Below, in pieces: positions 9,067-20,812 of a DNA stretch of 64,000 nt. This stretch comes from Euborellia annulipes. Its lineage: Eukaryota; Arthropoda; Insecta; Dermaptera; Anisolabididae. The stretch is taken from contig JAKCPI010015529.1 in NCBI GenBank assembly GCA_023213315.1, positions 62,001-126,000 of the forward strand. Direction: 5' to 3'. Position 1 is the stretch's first letter; each line of letters opens with the position of its first letter. Under the pieces are notes generated by a model. The model was not told the origin of the DNA and did not search any database. It was given only the letters and a program-made list of their open reading frames with translations. The translations under genes were made by a program, and so were the position numbers.

Positions 9067-12000
9067 TCAAACCCTAGATGTAGTATATTCAACAGGAAAT
9101 TTAAATGAATGTGTGCCTAGAGCAAATATTCTTGGTAAAAATCCAGCATTCGGTATTATATTCCATGAGAGAGAAAGAGTTACATTAGGATTGCCCCTGA
9201 AATATTTTTTAAAAATATTAATAAAAAATAAAAAGTATTAATAAAAATATTTTATACTTTAATCCATTTCCATCATCCCAAAAATAATATTTTGTATTAA
9301 TGTTTTTAAAATCGAGCACAGCATTTTCTCCTCTAAGAATTATTTTATCCCATAAAACAACCTGAAATAAAAAAAAAAATTATGTACATTTACTTCTGTT
9401 TCACAAAAAGTAGTAGCAAAAATCACAAGATTACCTGATTTAATTCATTATTTGATGTTTTGTATTCGGCTGTTAGATACAGGAACAATTGCTTTACATT
9501 CCAATTGAATAAACTACTAAGATGTAAAGATATTAAGGAAATAATATTTTGTTATCGGCAGTCCTGGATGACAGGGACAGCCAACAGGATCGTTAAGCAA
9601 CCTTCTGAGATACAAATATTTCTAAATATTATTATTTATAAAATTGTCTCATAAGCCAGAATTGAATATTAATACACCATGACAAAAATTTCTCATATAG
9701 TTGAAAAGTAAAATAGACTCAAAACAATTTGATGTGAACAAACAGGTTTCCGACTATATGTAAACTCACCGATAATTATAGGATGTCGGAGACATAATTG
9801 TCGGAATGTCGGTGTACAGCATGGGCTCATGTAGGTCTACATTACATCTGTTATATAAACTGCGTCATTTTTATATAAACGAGATCAAATAAAATTATAT
9901 TAGGATACACATTTTTAGTTTTATTATATATATATATAGGGATGAAACGATACCACTGAGGTATCGATACTTTTACTCGATACTGGTATCGGTCGCAAAG
10001 TATCGAGTACCTACTCGGTATCGATTGAAAAATATCGATACTTACTCGTATCGGTCAATTTTTTCGTGCAATTATAGATAAGCAAAAACAGCAATAAGTT
10101 CTGATATTATCAACTTAGGAACTTTGCAGCCAGGAGATTAAATAAAAATCTTTTATTTAATTTCTATTTGCTGACGTTTCGGTCGCCAATCACGACCTTC
10201 AACATCGGAGACCTCCGAGTAGCAAGTATATGATAATATTTTTGTACATATCAAAGTCAAAAGTAATTGTATATTTTTAATTGCAATGAATATTAAAATA
10301 CCTAAAATCGTGTATAAATGACAATATTTGCCCTGAGGAAGGTCGTGATTGGAGTCCGAAACGTCGACAAATAGAAATTATAAAAAATAAAAGATTTTTT
10401 ATTTAATCTCCAGGCTGCAAAGTCTCTGAGAATCTTGATTAAATCTCCACAGGCATAAAACATTAAGTTCTTGAGAAAAAAAAAAAAAATCCAGTTTTAG
10501 CGGTACTATCCAAAAATAATAATTTTTCAATGTGTTTCCCTGTTAAACACTTCTATAATAAAAATTAAAATACAGTAGTAAAAACCATTCGATTGTAAAC
10601 AAGAACAAATGGACGTAAATGTTCTTCCGGCTTAACTAATCATCGCGAACGTGGACCGAGTATCGATACGAGTATTTTTGACCGATACCTACTTGGTACT
10701 CGATTCCAAAGTATCGATTCTAAAAGTACTTGGTATCGAAAGAAAAGTATCGAGTAAGTACTTGTATTTACTCGTATCGTTTCATCCCTATATATATATA
10801 ATATAGTATATGGTGAAATAATTTTAATGACCGAAAAGGTAAAATAAAATCATCTCTGTACCAGTTTTAATTTACCTTTTCGGTCATTCAAATTATTTCA
10901 CTATATACCATATAATTAAGGCTCTGGTTACCAGGTGCGGACTTAATTGTGGCGCTCCCTGTACAAACTGTGAGGACTGGTACAGGACACTGTAACAATA
11001 ACTTTTTGTATAAGAATGTATGGGCAAAAGTGAAGTTAATTAATTAATTTCCACTTGTAAACGCGATTATTAAAATAAAGCACTTTCACTTTCATTTTTT
11101 CTTTCCTGTTTTTGTGCTTTGCCACGTCACTTTTGCCCATACATTCCTATACAAAAAGTGATTGTTACAGTGTCCTGTACCAGCCCTCACAGTTTGTACC
11201 ATGAATTAGCAGTCACCCTGTATATATATAAAGTGATCATACATCAATAAAAAAATATAGAAAATAGGAAGTTGTAAGAGTATATTTTAGTTATATACAG
11301 TATATTGTTATTGTTGCGAAAACATGAAAATATAATACGATTTTAGTGGTGGTAGGTGAGTTTTATAAGCTTCAAGATGAGAAAAAATTCTTTATTTTCG
11401 AATGAGCAGCAACATTTATTTTGAAATTATAAATTATACCGGACATTTATGTATGCATAACGGATGCTAAACTGAAAATATATACCGTACCAAATTTTGC
11501 TAAAAAACCTCCGAATAAAAATATGTACAATTTTATCATATTCAAACGAAAATGATGCTTTGACAACAATCAATACAATTTCATTAGACCATACCATGAA
11601 CACCCACACAGATAATTATCGGTTTGTATACTAACGAGTTCGGAGTTAATAGGTATAAGAAATAATCTAATAAATGATATATCAAAGTTAATTATTAGAA
11701 GTCAAATTTGACATCTTCAGGCTTTTCGGGGCATTGGTGTGATTTCTTGGCACCACGTCAGCGGACATTTGACATACCAGCAGAAGCTCACATTGTCTTT
11801 TCAACAAGATGTCATGATAAATAATGTTGTGGCTGTTGAGTTTAAAATTGTTAGTTAAAAGTGAAAAATCTTTACTTCGATTCTCTTGGTAGAGAACACC
11901 ACAACTCACACAAGAAATGCAAGCCAACTGCATATATAGGGAAATGTGAGTTTTGTTGGTGCGATCGAGGACCCGAGGGCCTGAAGAAAAGGGAAGCCTA

Positions 12001-12703
12001 CCGATGCACCCAGATAGGCTGGATATCCCGGATCCGATTCTTTAAGGCAAGGGGACGTTTGGCCAGCCAGTAAACATACTCACAAAAACTTGTTAAATAT
12101 AAATAAATAAAAATAAAGTTCACCGAAGAACCTCTTTAAAGTAAGAAAAGTGAAGCCCTGATAATTGTGAAATAGAAAGCAAATTGTACTTTTAAAAACC
12201 CTTAACCCTTAACAACAAGTAGATATAAAGTTCAGTGGAATGTATAATAAGAAAAAAAACCTAAAAAGTAAAATACCACCAGTAACTATCATGATGTTAA
12301 TGCCTCTCCAAATCTCAAAAACCCATTTAATAAAATATCGAATATATTTTGAATGACAGCTGTCTTTAAAGAAATAGACTTAGAAATATAACAGAATAAA
12401 GTTAACAAAATATTAAAAAAGGATATCAGTTTGCAGATCAAATGTTATAAAACCCAAATCATTTTTTTCTCTTGATGCACTATAATCTGGAACGTTTTTT
12501 CTGAAAAAATCATACATTTATTAATAAATAAATTAAATTATGTGATTAAATAATACTCACACCACAACTTTAACAGTATTCATCGTTGCTTTTGTTCTAT
12601 AATCAATAAATACAGTTGAAAGAAAGCAACAAAATGTTAATGCTGCTAATACACTTAAAGTGTAGGCCAAAATTGCATTTCCTCTTGTTAATACAGAATG
12701 CAT
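9067..12703 (-). CDS. SPCS3: signal peptidase complex subunit 3 (SPC22/23)
   Basis: Five exons on the minus strand: 12561-12703, 12427-12500, 9435-9523, 9258-9361 and 9067-9196, giving 179 residues (human SPCS3 has 180). SPCS3 is a single-pass ER membrane protein of the signal peptidase complex that cleaves signal peptides of secretory proteins. The start [21 protein letters not shown], the membrane segment at about residues 10-32, and blocks [66 protein letters not shown] and [12 protein letters not shown] match the family in order with no gap. All junctions are in phase. Introns 1, 3 and 4 are GT-AG; intron 2 (9524-12426) is AT-AC with U12-type signals and carries nested transposons. The start lies head-to-head with RIC8, 1.35 kb away. 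Confidence 0.95.
10121..10423. mobile_element. palindromic hammerhead element nested in a hAT copy
   Basis: The ends ACTTTGCAGCCAGGAGATTA (10121) and their complement (ending 10423) are inverted; both arms continue through a T/A-rich AAATCTTTTATTTAAT part to a hammerhead-like core, reading outward on each strand (minus near 10173-10206, plus near 10333-10365). It interrupts the 9938-10789 element. Confidence 0.75.
10333..10365 (+). ncRNA. hammerhead ribozyme-like motif (intact core)
   Basis: CTGAGGA box, stem II AGGTCGTG...AGTCC (imperfect in this copy, better in the mirror copy GGTCG/CGACC) and GAAACGTC. The mirror copy on the minus strand has GAAACGTC but a mutated first box (TTGAAGG). Confidence 0.55.
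10807..10913. repeat. short foldback repeat
   Basis: Inverted arms of about 40 bases, TATGGTGAAATAATTTTAAT then GACCGAAAAGGTAAA, with the complement after a 25-base spacer. Located in the SPCS3 AT-AC intron. Confidence 0.7.
10966..11203. repeat. foldback element with ~75-base arms
   Basis: Arms run from GTACAAACTGTGAGGACTGG through GACACTGTAACAATAAC to GGGCAAAAGTGA, and return as complement ending near 11203. The right flank is CACCCTGTATATA, like mariner-type termini. No ORF. Confidence 0.75.
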
Positions 12704-13039
12704 TATTAAAACTTATTATATGAATGATTATATAAAATTGTATTAATTTAAAGAATTATTAATAATAAATAAGAGAAGTTTAGACATATATTTTCAAATG
12801 TGATAATGAAAACACCTTTCAACTAAAAATCCTTACGTGTCATTATACTATGATGATGCCAACTAAACAAAAAATTATTTTTAATTAATTTAAAATATTT
12901 AAGATGTAAATATCGGTTTTTTTAATGTAGTTAAAAATAAATAATTAAATAAAGAAATATTAAATTTTGTAATTTATTATAAAATTGAAAATTAATGAAA
13001 CGGATGGACAGCGGCCTGAAACTGGCCCGAAAGAAGTAA

Positions 13040-13118
13040 GGGTTGCTGCCGGGAGTTGAACCACGGATCCCCCAATTTGTACTCGGTGTGCCCTTACCAC
13101 TAGACCACAGCACGGCAT
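13040..13118 (-). mobile_element. SINE family C tRNA-like head
   Basis: On the minus strand: GTGCTGTGGTCTAGTGGTAA (A box), ACAAATTGGGGGATCC, then GTGGTTCAACTCCCGGCAGC (B box). Related sequence occurs in plus orientation at 13318-13372 and, degenerate, at 41195-41240. Confidence 0.65.
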
Positions 13119-13146
13119 TCTGGTATATGAATTCACTGGTAAGGGC

Positions 13147-13317
13147 CAGGACCGGATATAGAGGGGGGAGGCAGTGGGTGCATTTGCCCCGGGCGGCAGA
13201 TATCAGGGGGCGGCAATTAAAGAAAGATTTACTAATAAAAAGGTAAAATGATATGAATTTTGTATAGAAAATTTAAATTTTGCCCCCCCCCTAAAAAATC
13301 TCTTAGTTCCGGCCCTG
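13147..13317. mobile_element. short hAT-like element inserted in a SINE
   Basis: Left end CAGGACCGGATATAG and right end (complement) CAGGGCCGGAACTAAG. The flanks GGTAAGGGC and ACACGGAGAACAAATTGG read together as one family-C SINE head, so this copy appears to have split it. A clean 8-bp duplication is not visible. C and G homopolymers inside may be mis-sized. Confidence 0.6.
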
Positions 13318-13372
13318 GCACACGGAGAACAAATTGGCGGATCCGCGGCTCAACCACCAGCGGCATACCCCC
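13318..13372 (+). mobile_element. SINE family C fragment
   Basis: ACAAATTGGCGGATCCGC followed by GGCTCAACCACCAGCGGCAT parallels the head at 13040-13118 in the opposite orientation. Confidence 0.55.
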
Positions 13373-13629
13373 CCCCCTGGGTATATGAATCAATAAATAC
13401 CCAAAATCTCCCTCGCGGCTCACATACGCGATTATATAATGTCTTAAATATTCTATATGCAATTTCTTATTTATAATTTATACATGCTTGTAAAGTTTTT
13501 ACCTCTTCCGATTTCAAACCTGACAAAACTATTTTATTTAATTTTTATTTTTGAAAAATAATTTATTTTCCATCAACAGATGAAAAAAATACAGAATCTA
13601 ACAATCATAATGACTGCTAGGTAAATAAA

Positions 13630-13741
13630 GGGCCCCTTTCACGGTCAATAATGACATTACTTTATCAGAATGACCATTAATAAGCATGTGATTCCTGACA
13701 AGTAATGTCATTATTATTGACATTATTATTGAAAGGCGCCC
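13630..13741. mobile_element. 112-bp MITE
   Basis: GGGCCCCTTTCA...GACATTACTT on the left mirrors AAGTAATGTC...TGAAAGGCGCCC on the right, making a hairpin-capable element flanked by A-rich sequence. Confidence 0.6.
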
Positions 13742-14050
13742 TTAAAATAATATTTTGAAATAAAGAGGGCAATTTTTACTTTGATGTTGGATTTTTAAAG
13801 AGCTGCTGATCCCCTACAGTTCCCTATCGAAAGGTTTGAAGACGCTAGTATCGCGGTCAGGCCACGGAATTTCCAGTCAAATGCCAATCCTATATGCCTA
13901 AATGTGTCATCTTTTTATAATAATCTAGGTTTCAGCCTAACCTAAAAATCAAAAACAAATTTTAAATTCTCGATTTTAAACGTCAAATTATTGAAAACAA
14001 AAATCAACTAATGTTTTATTTTTACTTTATTTTATAAAATTTAAGTAATT

Positions 14051-17000
14051 ATGGATGAAAATGTCCTTGTTTCTTTGGAAAAAGGTTCCTTGGAGGAGAT
14101 TGATAAATTATTAAGTGCTTTCATTACCAAAGTAAATTTTATTAATAGTCATTAAACAGTTAACATTAATTTTAACTCTAATCATTTTATATATATAATT
14201 TTAGAATTCTTCATCTTTCAAATTTTCTGAACTTAATGCCAAGGGCAAACGGAGAAAATTATGGACAATCTTATTTAATCATCTTGATAAAGCAGAGCAT
14301 TTCATTTTGTATAAAAACTGCCTAAATCTAATAAGAATTTTAAGGTAATAATCATTTTTTTATTTATTAAGTAAATTAATCAAATATTGTTTCTTTTAAT
14401 TTCTGTTAATGTTTGTTATTTTTTATACCGGTATATAAAATCTCTCCTATCTTATTTGAGATGTATGGATCTGGAGGAGATAAAATTAAATCTAATAATT
14501 TTTAAAACAAAATACTATGCCTATAGCTTTATATTTTCCAAGTAGAATAAAAAAATGTTTAAATTGATTTTTACAATTTTTTTGTTCTGATAAGAACTTG
14601 TCGTCAGAATAATCTCCTTCAAAAATTAATAGATCTAATTATCTCACCCAGATCCTTGCATCTCAAATAACTCAAAAATTGTTAGGGACAAGACCTCAGT
14701 GGTTATACACAAATATAACTCGAATCATGCTACTATCAATTTTTAATTTGCTTTTATTATTTTAGTCGTGAAAAAGAAGAATTGGACGATCTCATTTGTG
14801 AGCAATGGATGGATACTTTATTAAAACATGCAGGATTGATGACTCAATCAGAAATCTTAGATTCTCAAAAACATAAAGAAACCAATTATGAAAGTATGCT
14901 TAATTTTTATTATTATTATCTTAATCTTCTACATAGGGGGGATCAAAAAATATTTAATTAATAAATAAAGAAAATACTGGTTTTAACAGAAGCTAACCCT
15001 CGTTTCACCCATCCAATGTCAGACCAGAATACATCGTTTATATTTTGTGCTTTTTTTTCTCGAACGATATGGATAAGCCACAAATAATTTAACTTCGTGA
15101 AAAAAAATCGGTTCACTTGCTTAAAATTTCTTAATTGATTCAAATAGGCTACTCTGACCCTTTCATCTATATTGATTCCTGAACCTCTGCCATGAACATG
15201 ATCTATTATTATTTAAATTTAATTTAATGTGTTTGAACCAGGTTCAGTTAAAACCACTGGATTAAACCGGTTTTAATCCTCCTGGTTTTAATCCAATTTT
15301 GATCAGTGGTTTTTATTAAGTGATCATTTAATTTTAATTCCGCACTGTGTGAGGGTTTTTTAATTAAATTCCGCAGTTAAATGAGATTAATAAAAAAATT
15401 TGATCTCAAGGGTTTTAAATTAAAAGTATATATCGCGGCACAAAAAATCTGGTGTGATTGCCCGCACAACACACAACTTTCTCTTACATTCATTAATTGA
15501 AAGTTGTCTTCTGTGCTTTCGCACCAGATTTTTTTGTGTCGGGATATATTTGGTTTCCGGTAACACAAGAATAGGAAAAAGTACATCAGTAAAGTACTAG
15601 TTCTCTTCATAGGCGTCATTTGGGGGGGGGGGGGGGGCAGGGGGGCATTTGCCCCCCCCCCCCCCCCCCAAGAGCTCTGATTTTTATAAAATTTTATATT
15701 ATTCTAAATAAAATACTCCAAAATACATCTACGAGTATACAAACTGTACAAAATTAAACAATTAATTAAATTAAATATGTTTTGGCCAAATTTGAGTACC
15801 CATTTGTAAGTAAATTTTAAGAAAAAAAAAATGTTTGCCCCCCCCCCCCCCCCAAGAAAAAGTTGAAATGACGCCACTGGTTCTCTTTGGTCAATTTTAT
15901 TTAAAAGTTTATTTTCGCATGTCAGAAAGGTACAGTGAGAGACAATATTAAGTCCCACCCATGCGTTTCCTACTAGTGATTATTTTGTTGCGTTGAGGAT
16001 TCTTGCCTCGAAAACATATTTCAAAAATAGTATTTTCCAAAGGATATAACAGGATGTCAACGGCTACTCGAAGATCGTGGTGAGTGTAATGTTAATAAAA
16101 TTCTTTAAACGAAGTCTTCTCAAATTAAAAAGGAGAAATTTATCAAAGATCCAACTATCTTTTCCTAATTGTTATATTTTTTGATCCTCCGTTATAGTAA
16201 AACTTAATAATAAATTATATATATAAATAATTTATTTATTTTTCTTTTAGTTGCACTCGAGGCTTTAAAATGTCTTTGTAATATAATATTTAATAGCAAA
16301 ACAGCTCAAACTATAAGTGCTAAAAATCATTCAGTTGAGGGTATTGTAATAAGATTAAGAACCTACGGAGATCCTGAATTACCAAATGAAATAAAATTTT
16401 TTGATATGAAAATGCTCTTCTTAATAACTGCATTAAGTGCTCAAGTAATTATTATTTGTATATTTTTTACCTAGTCTTTGAAATATTTTTTTTCTAAAAT
16501 TTTCCTAATTTCTAGGTGAGACCAAGAATTAAAGAAGAATTACATGGTTTAACATATCTTATGGAAATATTGGACTTAATTTTGAAAGAAGCAAATACTT
16601 GTGAAAAAGGAGCATCTTCTATTGAAAATGATATTATTTTATCTGTAAGAAAATATTTTGATTTCAATTTCATTTTTATAATGATCATTATCCTCATAGA
16701 GTTCTTTTTCTTTTAGGACGATCAATCTTCGCTTGCATGTGAAGTATTAAAAGTACTTTTTAATTTGAATGTTAAGTCTGCCGAAATGCCTTCTATCGAT
16801 GAAGAAGAAGAATCTCATTTCCTACGACTTGTTTCTATTTTACGTGAACTACTTTTATGTAAATCTAAAAAGCGCTTCGAACTGCATCAGTAAATATTTA
16901 TTTTTCTTTAAAAATTAATCTTGTTCTTTACTATATTTACTATATAGCAGCGAGGAGAAGGGATATAACATTTCAATTTGACGATTCTCAAAAATTTATT

Positions 17001-19261
17001 ATTATTTATGGGTTTTTTCATTAAATCTTAATAATGGACAAATATTTTTTTTTTCAATAATGTTAATAAAATTGAATGAAAAAACCCATAAATAATAATA
17101 AATTTTTGAGAATCGTCAAATTGAAATATTATATCCCTGCTACTCCTGTTAGCTACCACAATCAAGAATTGTTGTAAGAGGTCGTCTCATCAAAATAAAG
17201 ATACTCACTGAAAATTAGCTTGATAGTAATAACTTGTAAAAATGGGCCTGGGATCCTGGACTATCCCAGCCACAAAGACATACCTCAAATTTCATTTATG
17301 TTAAAACTGTTGAATTGGTTTTAGACATATCATCAATCTTCTTACTTCGGTGCCTCCTAATTGCCTTGAAGAACTAACACCTACAACAGATCATGAAAGC
17401 CAGTTTGATTTTGACGGACATAACATAGAAGCTCTTTCACTTGTTGTTGATTTTCTTTCTGATCGACTTTCTGAAAGTTCACATGTAAGTTTAACGGTAC
17501 TATTTTAACAAGCTGAGAACTCACTTGTGGACATAACATTTCACATGTTTTCACAAGATATAGGCCAAATGAAAAGCCAAAAATCTTGCATTTTCACTTG
17601 GAAAAAATTACTTAGTTGATTTTTCTTCCTTAACTAAGGGGTTTGGAGATATGGCAGTATATGTTTAGACTGGCCCGATGTCAGACAGCAAGGTGGTTAA
17701 TCACTTTATATCTATTTCAAATAATAATAGACAAAAATAAAAAAATAAAATTTTTGGAGGTTACACATCTGCCATCTTTAAAATTTTGAGCCTTAAAAAT
17801 CAGCTATTTCTTATTTTAAAACCTATATTTGTTCACTTTTATTTCAGAGTTCTGGATGTTCAAAGACTGAACTACTTTGTCCACCTTTAGTTGTTGTGTT
17901 ATCTTGTGCTCGAACTCATCGAGATCAACGTAAATACATCCGAAGCAGGGTTCTCCCACCCTTAAAGGATGCACGAAAAGACCTGAGGAATGCAATGATC
18001 TTCGTGGCCAGTTAACCAAACTGTTAACTTCACCATCTTCACAGGCTAGAGATATTGCAGCTGACCTTCTTTTTGTTCTATGTAAAGAAAATGGTTTGTA
18101 TAAAAAAACAAATTATTTTTTAAGAAGTATTTCAATAGTAAATAAATATATTGATTTTTTAGTCATGCGCTTAGTAAAATATACTGGATATGGGAATGCA
18201 GCCGGACTTTTGGCCAAACGAGGACTTCTTATGGGAGGCCAACCGACTTCTTCAAGTGTTTCTAATTATAGTTCCGAAAGTGAAGACAGTGAAACTGAAG
18301 AATATGCCCAAGTGAAACACCAGTAAATGTCATTTTGATTATATAAATTTATTTTAAATTTTTGCTTTTATTATATTCTCCAAAAAAATAATATTATATA
18401 CATAGATATATTTTAATTGATTAATAATCACTTTTAGAATAAATCCTGTAACTGGTTGCGTTGAACCTCTTCGAAGTGACCCAATGGCATCCATGACCGA
18501 TGAACAAAAAGAATATGAAGCAGTTCAACTTGTTAATATGATGGACAAATTGCATAAGTAATTTATTATTTATTTCTTTATTTTATAGTTAAACAGTTTT
18601 TTATTTTATAGTTGATAACACTCATAACCAGGTGTATTGGCAGAAAATTATGCCGACACCGAGAAAATAAAAGAGGGTTTTTTAGTTCTAATAGTTAAAA
18701 TATTATATTTTATTAATTATTTTATTTTATGCCGACACCGACACCCCATCCCTGCCCATAACTCCATAAATATCCTAAAATTTAACAAAGCTGTGAGTGT
18801 AAATATTTATAATGATGAAACGAAACAAAATTAGGTAGGGCGATAGCGACGGGGACTCGTTAGGACTCGAGGGTTTTTATGCCTTTAATTCGAAGGCTTT
18901 TCCCCTATATATAAAAAAAAAGCTATGACATGATCTGCCATGATCTGCGGGGGCCCCCCTGGACGACCATGATCTGCCCCCCACTAGATTTGATCCTGGG
19001 TACGCCCTTGGCTGTGAGTGTTTATTGTTGACGAGGCCAAACGCCGAATGAAAATAATAATTTGTCTCCTTGAATACTAATATTCAAATATATTTATCCT
19101 AAAATTTGTTAATATTTAATTTTCTTTTCAGACATGGGATCGTTCAACCTTGTAGAGTGGGTGAAGATGGGAGACCGGAACCGGTCCAACATATTCTCCA
19201 ACTAGTTGAAGATTTACCCCGTCAACAAGTAAAATCTTCAAACTCGCAAGAAGATGATTAA
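14051..19261 (+). CDS. ric8: synembryn / RIC8, G-alpha chaperone and exchange factor (one-base frame break)
   Basis: Eleven exons: 14051-14131, 14205-14344, 14766-14893, 16251-16444, 16516-16644, 16717-16889, 17325-17484, 17848-18093, 18163-18322, 18438-18557 and 19132-19261, about 553 residues (vertebrate RIC8A about 530). RIC8 is a cytosolic armadillo-type protein that folds nascent G-alpha subunits and stimulates nucleotide exchange. Diagnostic blocks are [45 protein letters not shown], the acidic [31 protein letters not shown] and [13 protein letters not shown]. All exon phases agree except exon 17848-18093: its 246 bases are one short, and the frame breaks at an A run (17976-17979) so that [16 protein letters not shown] is read only in a shifted frame. 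As written, the frame would stop at FVAS. A sequencing or assembly deletion is more likely than a true pseudogene, because everything downstream is intact. Confidence 0.93.
15430..15546. repeat. long hairpin repeat (TCTGGTGTGA family), copy 1
   Basis: Arms CACAAAAAATCTGGTGTG...ACAACTTTCT and complement AAAGTTGTCTTCTGTGCTTT...CACCAGATTTTTTTGTGTC form a ~110-base hairpin. Copies occur at 44384-44494 and, degenerate, at 25699-25790. Located in RIC8 intron 3. Downstream sequence GTACATCAGTAAAGTACTAG is shared with the 44384 copy. Confidence 0.75.
15608..15879. mobile_element. hAT-type MITE with 8-bp target duplication
   Basis: Ends CATAGGCGTCATTTG and (complement) CAGTGGCGTCATTTCAAC, flanked by GTTCTCTT at 15600-15607 and 15880-15887. 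The host repeat exists uninterrupted at about 44755-44810 (AGTACTCTTTGGCCGATTTT), giving an empty site. Long G and C runs flank the interior and are probably length-uncertain. Confidence 0.85.
16950..17150. repeat. foldback element with ~70-base arms
   Basis: AGGGATATAACATTTCAATT then TGACGATTCTCAAAAATTTA and TATGGGTTTTTTCATT, followed after a short T-rich spacer by the complement ending ...ATATCCCTGCT. Located in RIC8 intron 6. Confidence 0.8.
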
Positions 19262-20094
19262 GTGATCTTTTTTTTTATTTAATAATTTATATTTTTGCTT
19301 TTATTTTCAAATTGTCAGCTGATATGCTAATTTATTTTTTGAATTTTTTTATTTCTTATTTTCACTTCGTTTAACATTCTTTTTCATTTATTTAAATAAT
19401 TATATAAAATAAGTTCTCAAAACATCCAAATTTGAGGAGAAAATAATAATTTAATCTCCTTTCGCGAAGATCTCCTAAAAGGAGTATTAAGATAAATAGG
19501 AAATTGTACCATTTGTATTTGTATCTGGTATTTTGGGTACTTCCTGTGCACATAGACTTAAAGTCATGGCATGGCACACAACGCCTGCAGGAAGCATTCG
19601 ACTATACTTCTACACCAATAATTGAATGCTTAACAAAATTTTAAAAGCAGCCACATTTCCAGGAACAATTATGGAACCAATGCATGAACTTGGCAGAAAT
19701 TTTTGTGATATGTGTCTTATACTAAAACACAATTCTCCATAAAATTTTATCCCAATACATTCACATTAAGCAAAACAGTAAAGGGAAAAAACTAAAATTG
19801 AACCATGACAAAAATATAAAGGCACATCAAAAAAGATTTATTAAATAAATAACTCAAACAAAATTGAACAATTAAATATTTAATGGCTTTGCCGCCACTC
19901 TTAATTAACAAATTGGTTCGCTCTAGGTGAGGGATCCATAAGCTGGTTTGCTGTTAGATAAATTTTCCATTTTAATGGAAAAATAAATAAATCATCATAA
20001 TATTTTACAGTATAATAATTGTATAAATAGCCAACACATCACCACAAAAATTTCAGCCAAGCTCATGTATTGGTTTTAGACTTTTTTTTTTAAA
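19262..20094. other. gene-free stretch after RIC8
   Basis: AT-rich 3' flank with several AATAAA-like hexamers near the RIC8 stop (for example around 19850). No other feature recognised. Confidence 0.4.
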
Positions 20095-20300
20095 CTCGCA
20101 TTTTTTTCTCATTCACACTCACACTCACATACACATTCACACAGTCTTTTCGGCAACTCAGGCCATCAGACTTTGACGGTATCCGTTATTGATTAATATA
20201 CATTTTAGGGGTTCAGGCATTCTTATTTAAGCCATTTGGAATCCAAATGGCGACTTTTGGTATACGGATGGTTTAGCACGCTAAAACCCTCCGTGGGCGG
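20095..20300 (-). mobile_element. SINE family A copy, decayed head
   Basis: Minus-strand copy: hairpin ATTTAAGCCATTTGG / CCAAATGGC, body TTGCCGAAAAGACTGTGTG and repeated GTGAGTGTGA tail all present; the tRNA-like head is rearranged (GGTATACGGATGGTTTAGCA). Confidence 0.7.
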
Positions 20301-20734
20301 TTTTAGACTTATGCTTGAAAATGTGACTGCCTTTAAGATTTGTTACTCATTTGTTCAGATAATTCAATTAGTTCAAATCATATGAACATTTTTTTCTTAG
20401 AACCGAATATAATTTCTTATTCAATAATTTATTTGTAAATTTAATGTCCATGCTACGCCAGCCGACAAGATAGAGAAAAAACTAAGGGGGTACAATTTGG
20501 AAAAATTTGAGAACTTAAAATAGTAAGCATTCCGTTTCAAAAAATTTTACTTGAAAGACCACAAATTTTTAAATTTCAATTTCATTTTTTTATTTATTTA
20601 TTCATATTCATACATAAATGTATATAGCATTTATTTTAAATGATTTATATTCAAAGATAGTGTTTGTGACCATAATTTATTTTAGACTTTATATACCATA
20701 TTTAATAACAAATGAAGTTCGTGGCTGTTGATTT

Positions 20735-20812
20735 ATACAAAAGGAAGGGAGCAGAGGCAGCCAAAAAATTGAAGCCTCCTATTTTCAACAATTACCGAGA
20801 TGTTTCGGAAAA
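20735..20812 (+). other. inverted paralog of a putative exon at 22220-22295
   Basis: One frame reads KEGSRGSQKIEASYFQQL, matching KERSGSRQKIEAFDFQQL read on the minus strand at 22220-22295. The two copies flank the element at 20884-22194 in opposite orientation. Function unknown. Confidence 0.35.

Larger units (their letters stand above)
9938..10789. mobile_element. hAT-like element with AGGGATGAAACGATAC ends
   Basis: Terminal inverted repeats AGGGATGAAACGATAC lie at 9938 and, as complement, end at 10789, flanked by TATATATA tracts. Subterminal regions on both sides are full of TATCGATAC-type units (GTATCGA, TACTCG). It carries no transposase ORF, and a second palindromic element is inserted in its middle (10121-10423). 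It lies inside the SPCS3 AT-AC intron. Confidence 0.75.
9524..12426 (-). other. U12-type AT-AC intron in SPCS3
   Basis: On the minus strand the exon ends ...CAAACTG and the intron begins ATATCCTTTTTT, a perfect U12 5' splice site. At the far end TTTCCTTAAT matches the U12 branch point, about 10 bases before the terminal AC at 9524-9525. Joining at these sites gives [16 protein letters not shown], collinear with SPCS3 of other animals, in phase. No GT-AG pair nearby does so. Confidence 0.88.
12704..14050. other. divergent intergenic region between SPCS3 and RIC8
   Basis: The two start codons face away from each other over 1.35 kb, suggesting separate close or shared promoters. The interval also carries SINE fragments, a hAT-type insertion and a MITE, listed separately. 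No TATA box or other promoter motif stands out. Confidence 0.4.

Noticed and set aside
12241..12420. Readthrough coding sequence after SPCS3 exon 2 (reading QNIFD by chance)
   Set aside because: It stops and diverges from SPCS3; the AT-AC intron model restores the protein exactly from 9523.
15619..15673. G/C homopolymer block as a G-quadruplex or regulatory site
   Set aside because: It lies inside a hAT MITE whose copies typically have G/C runs, and base counts in such runs are unreliable.
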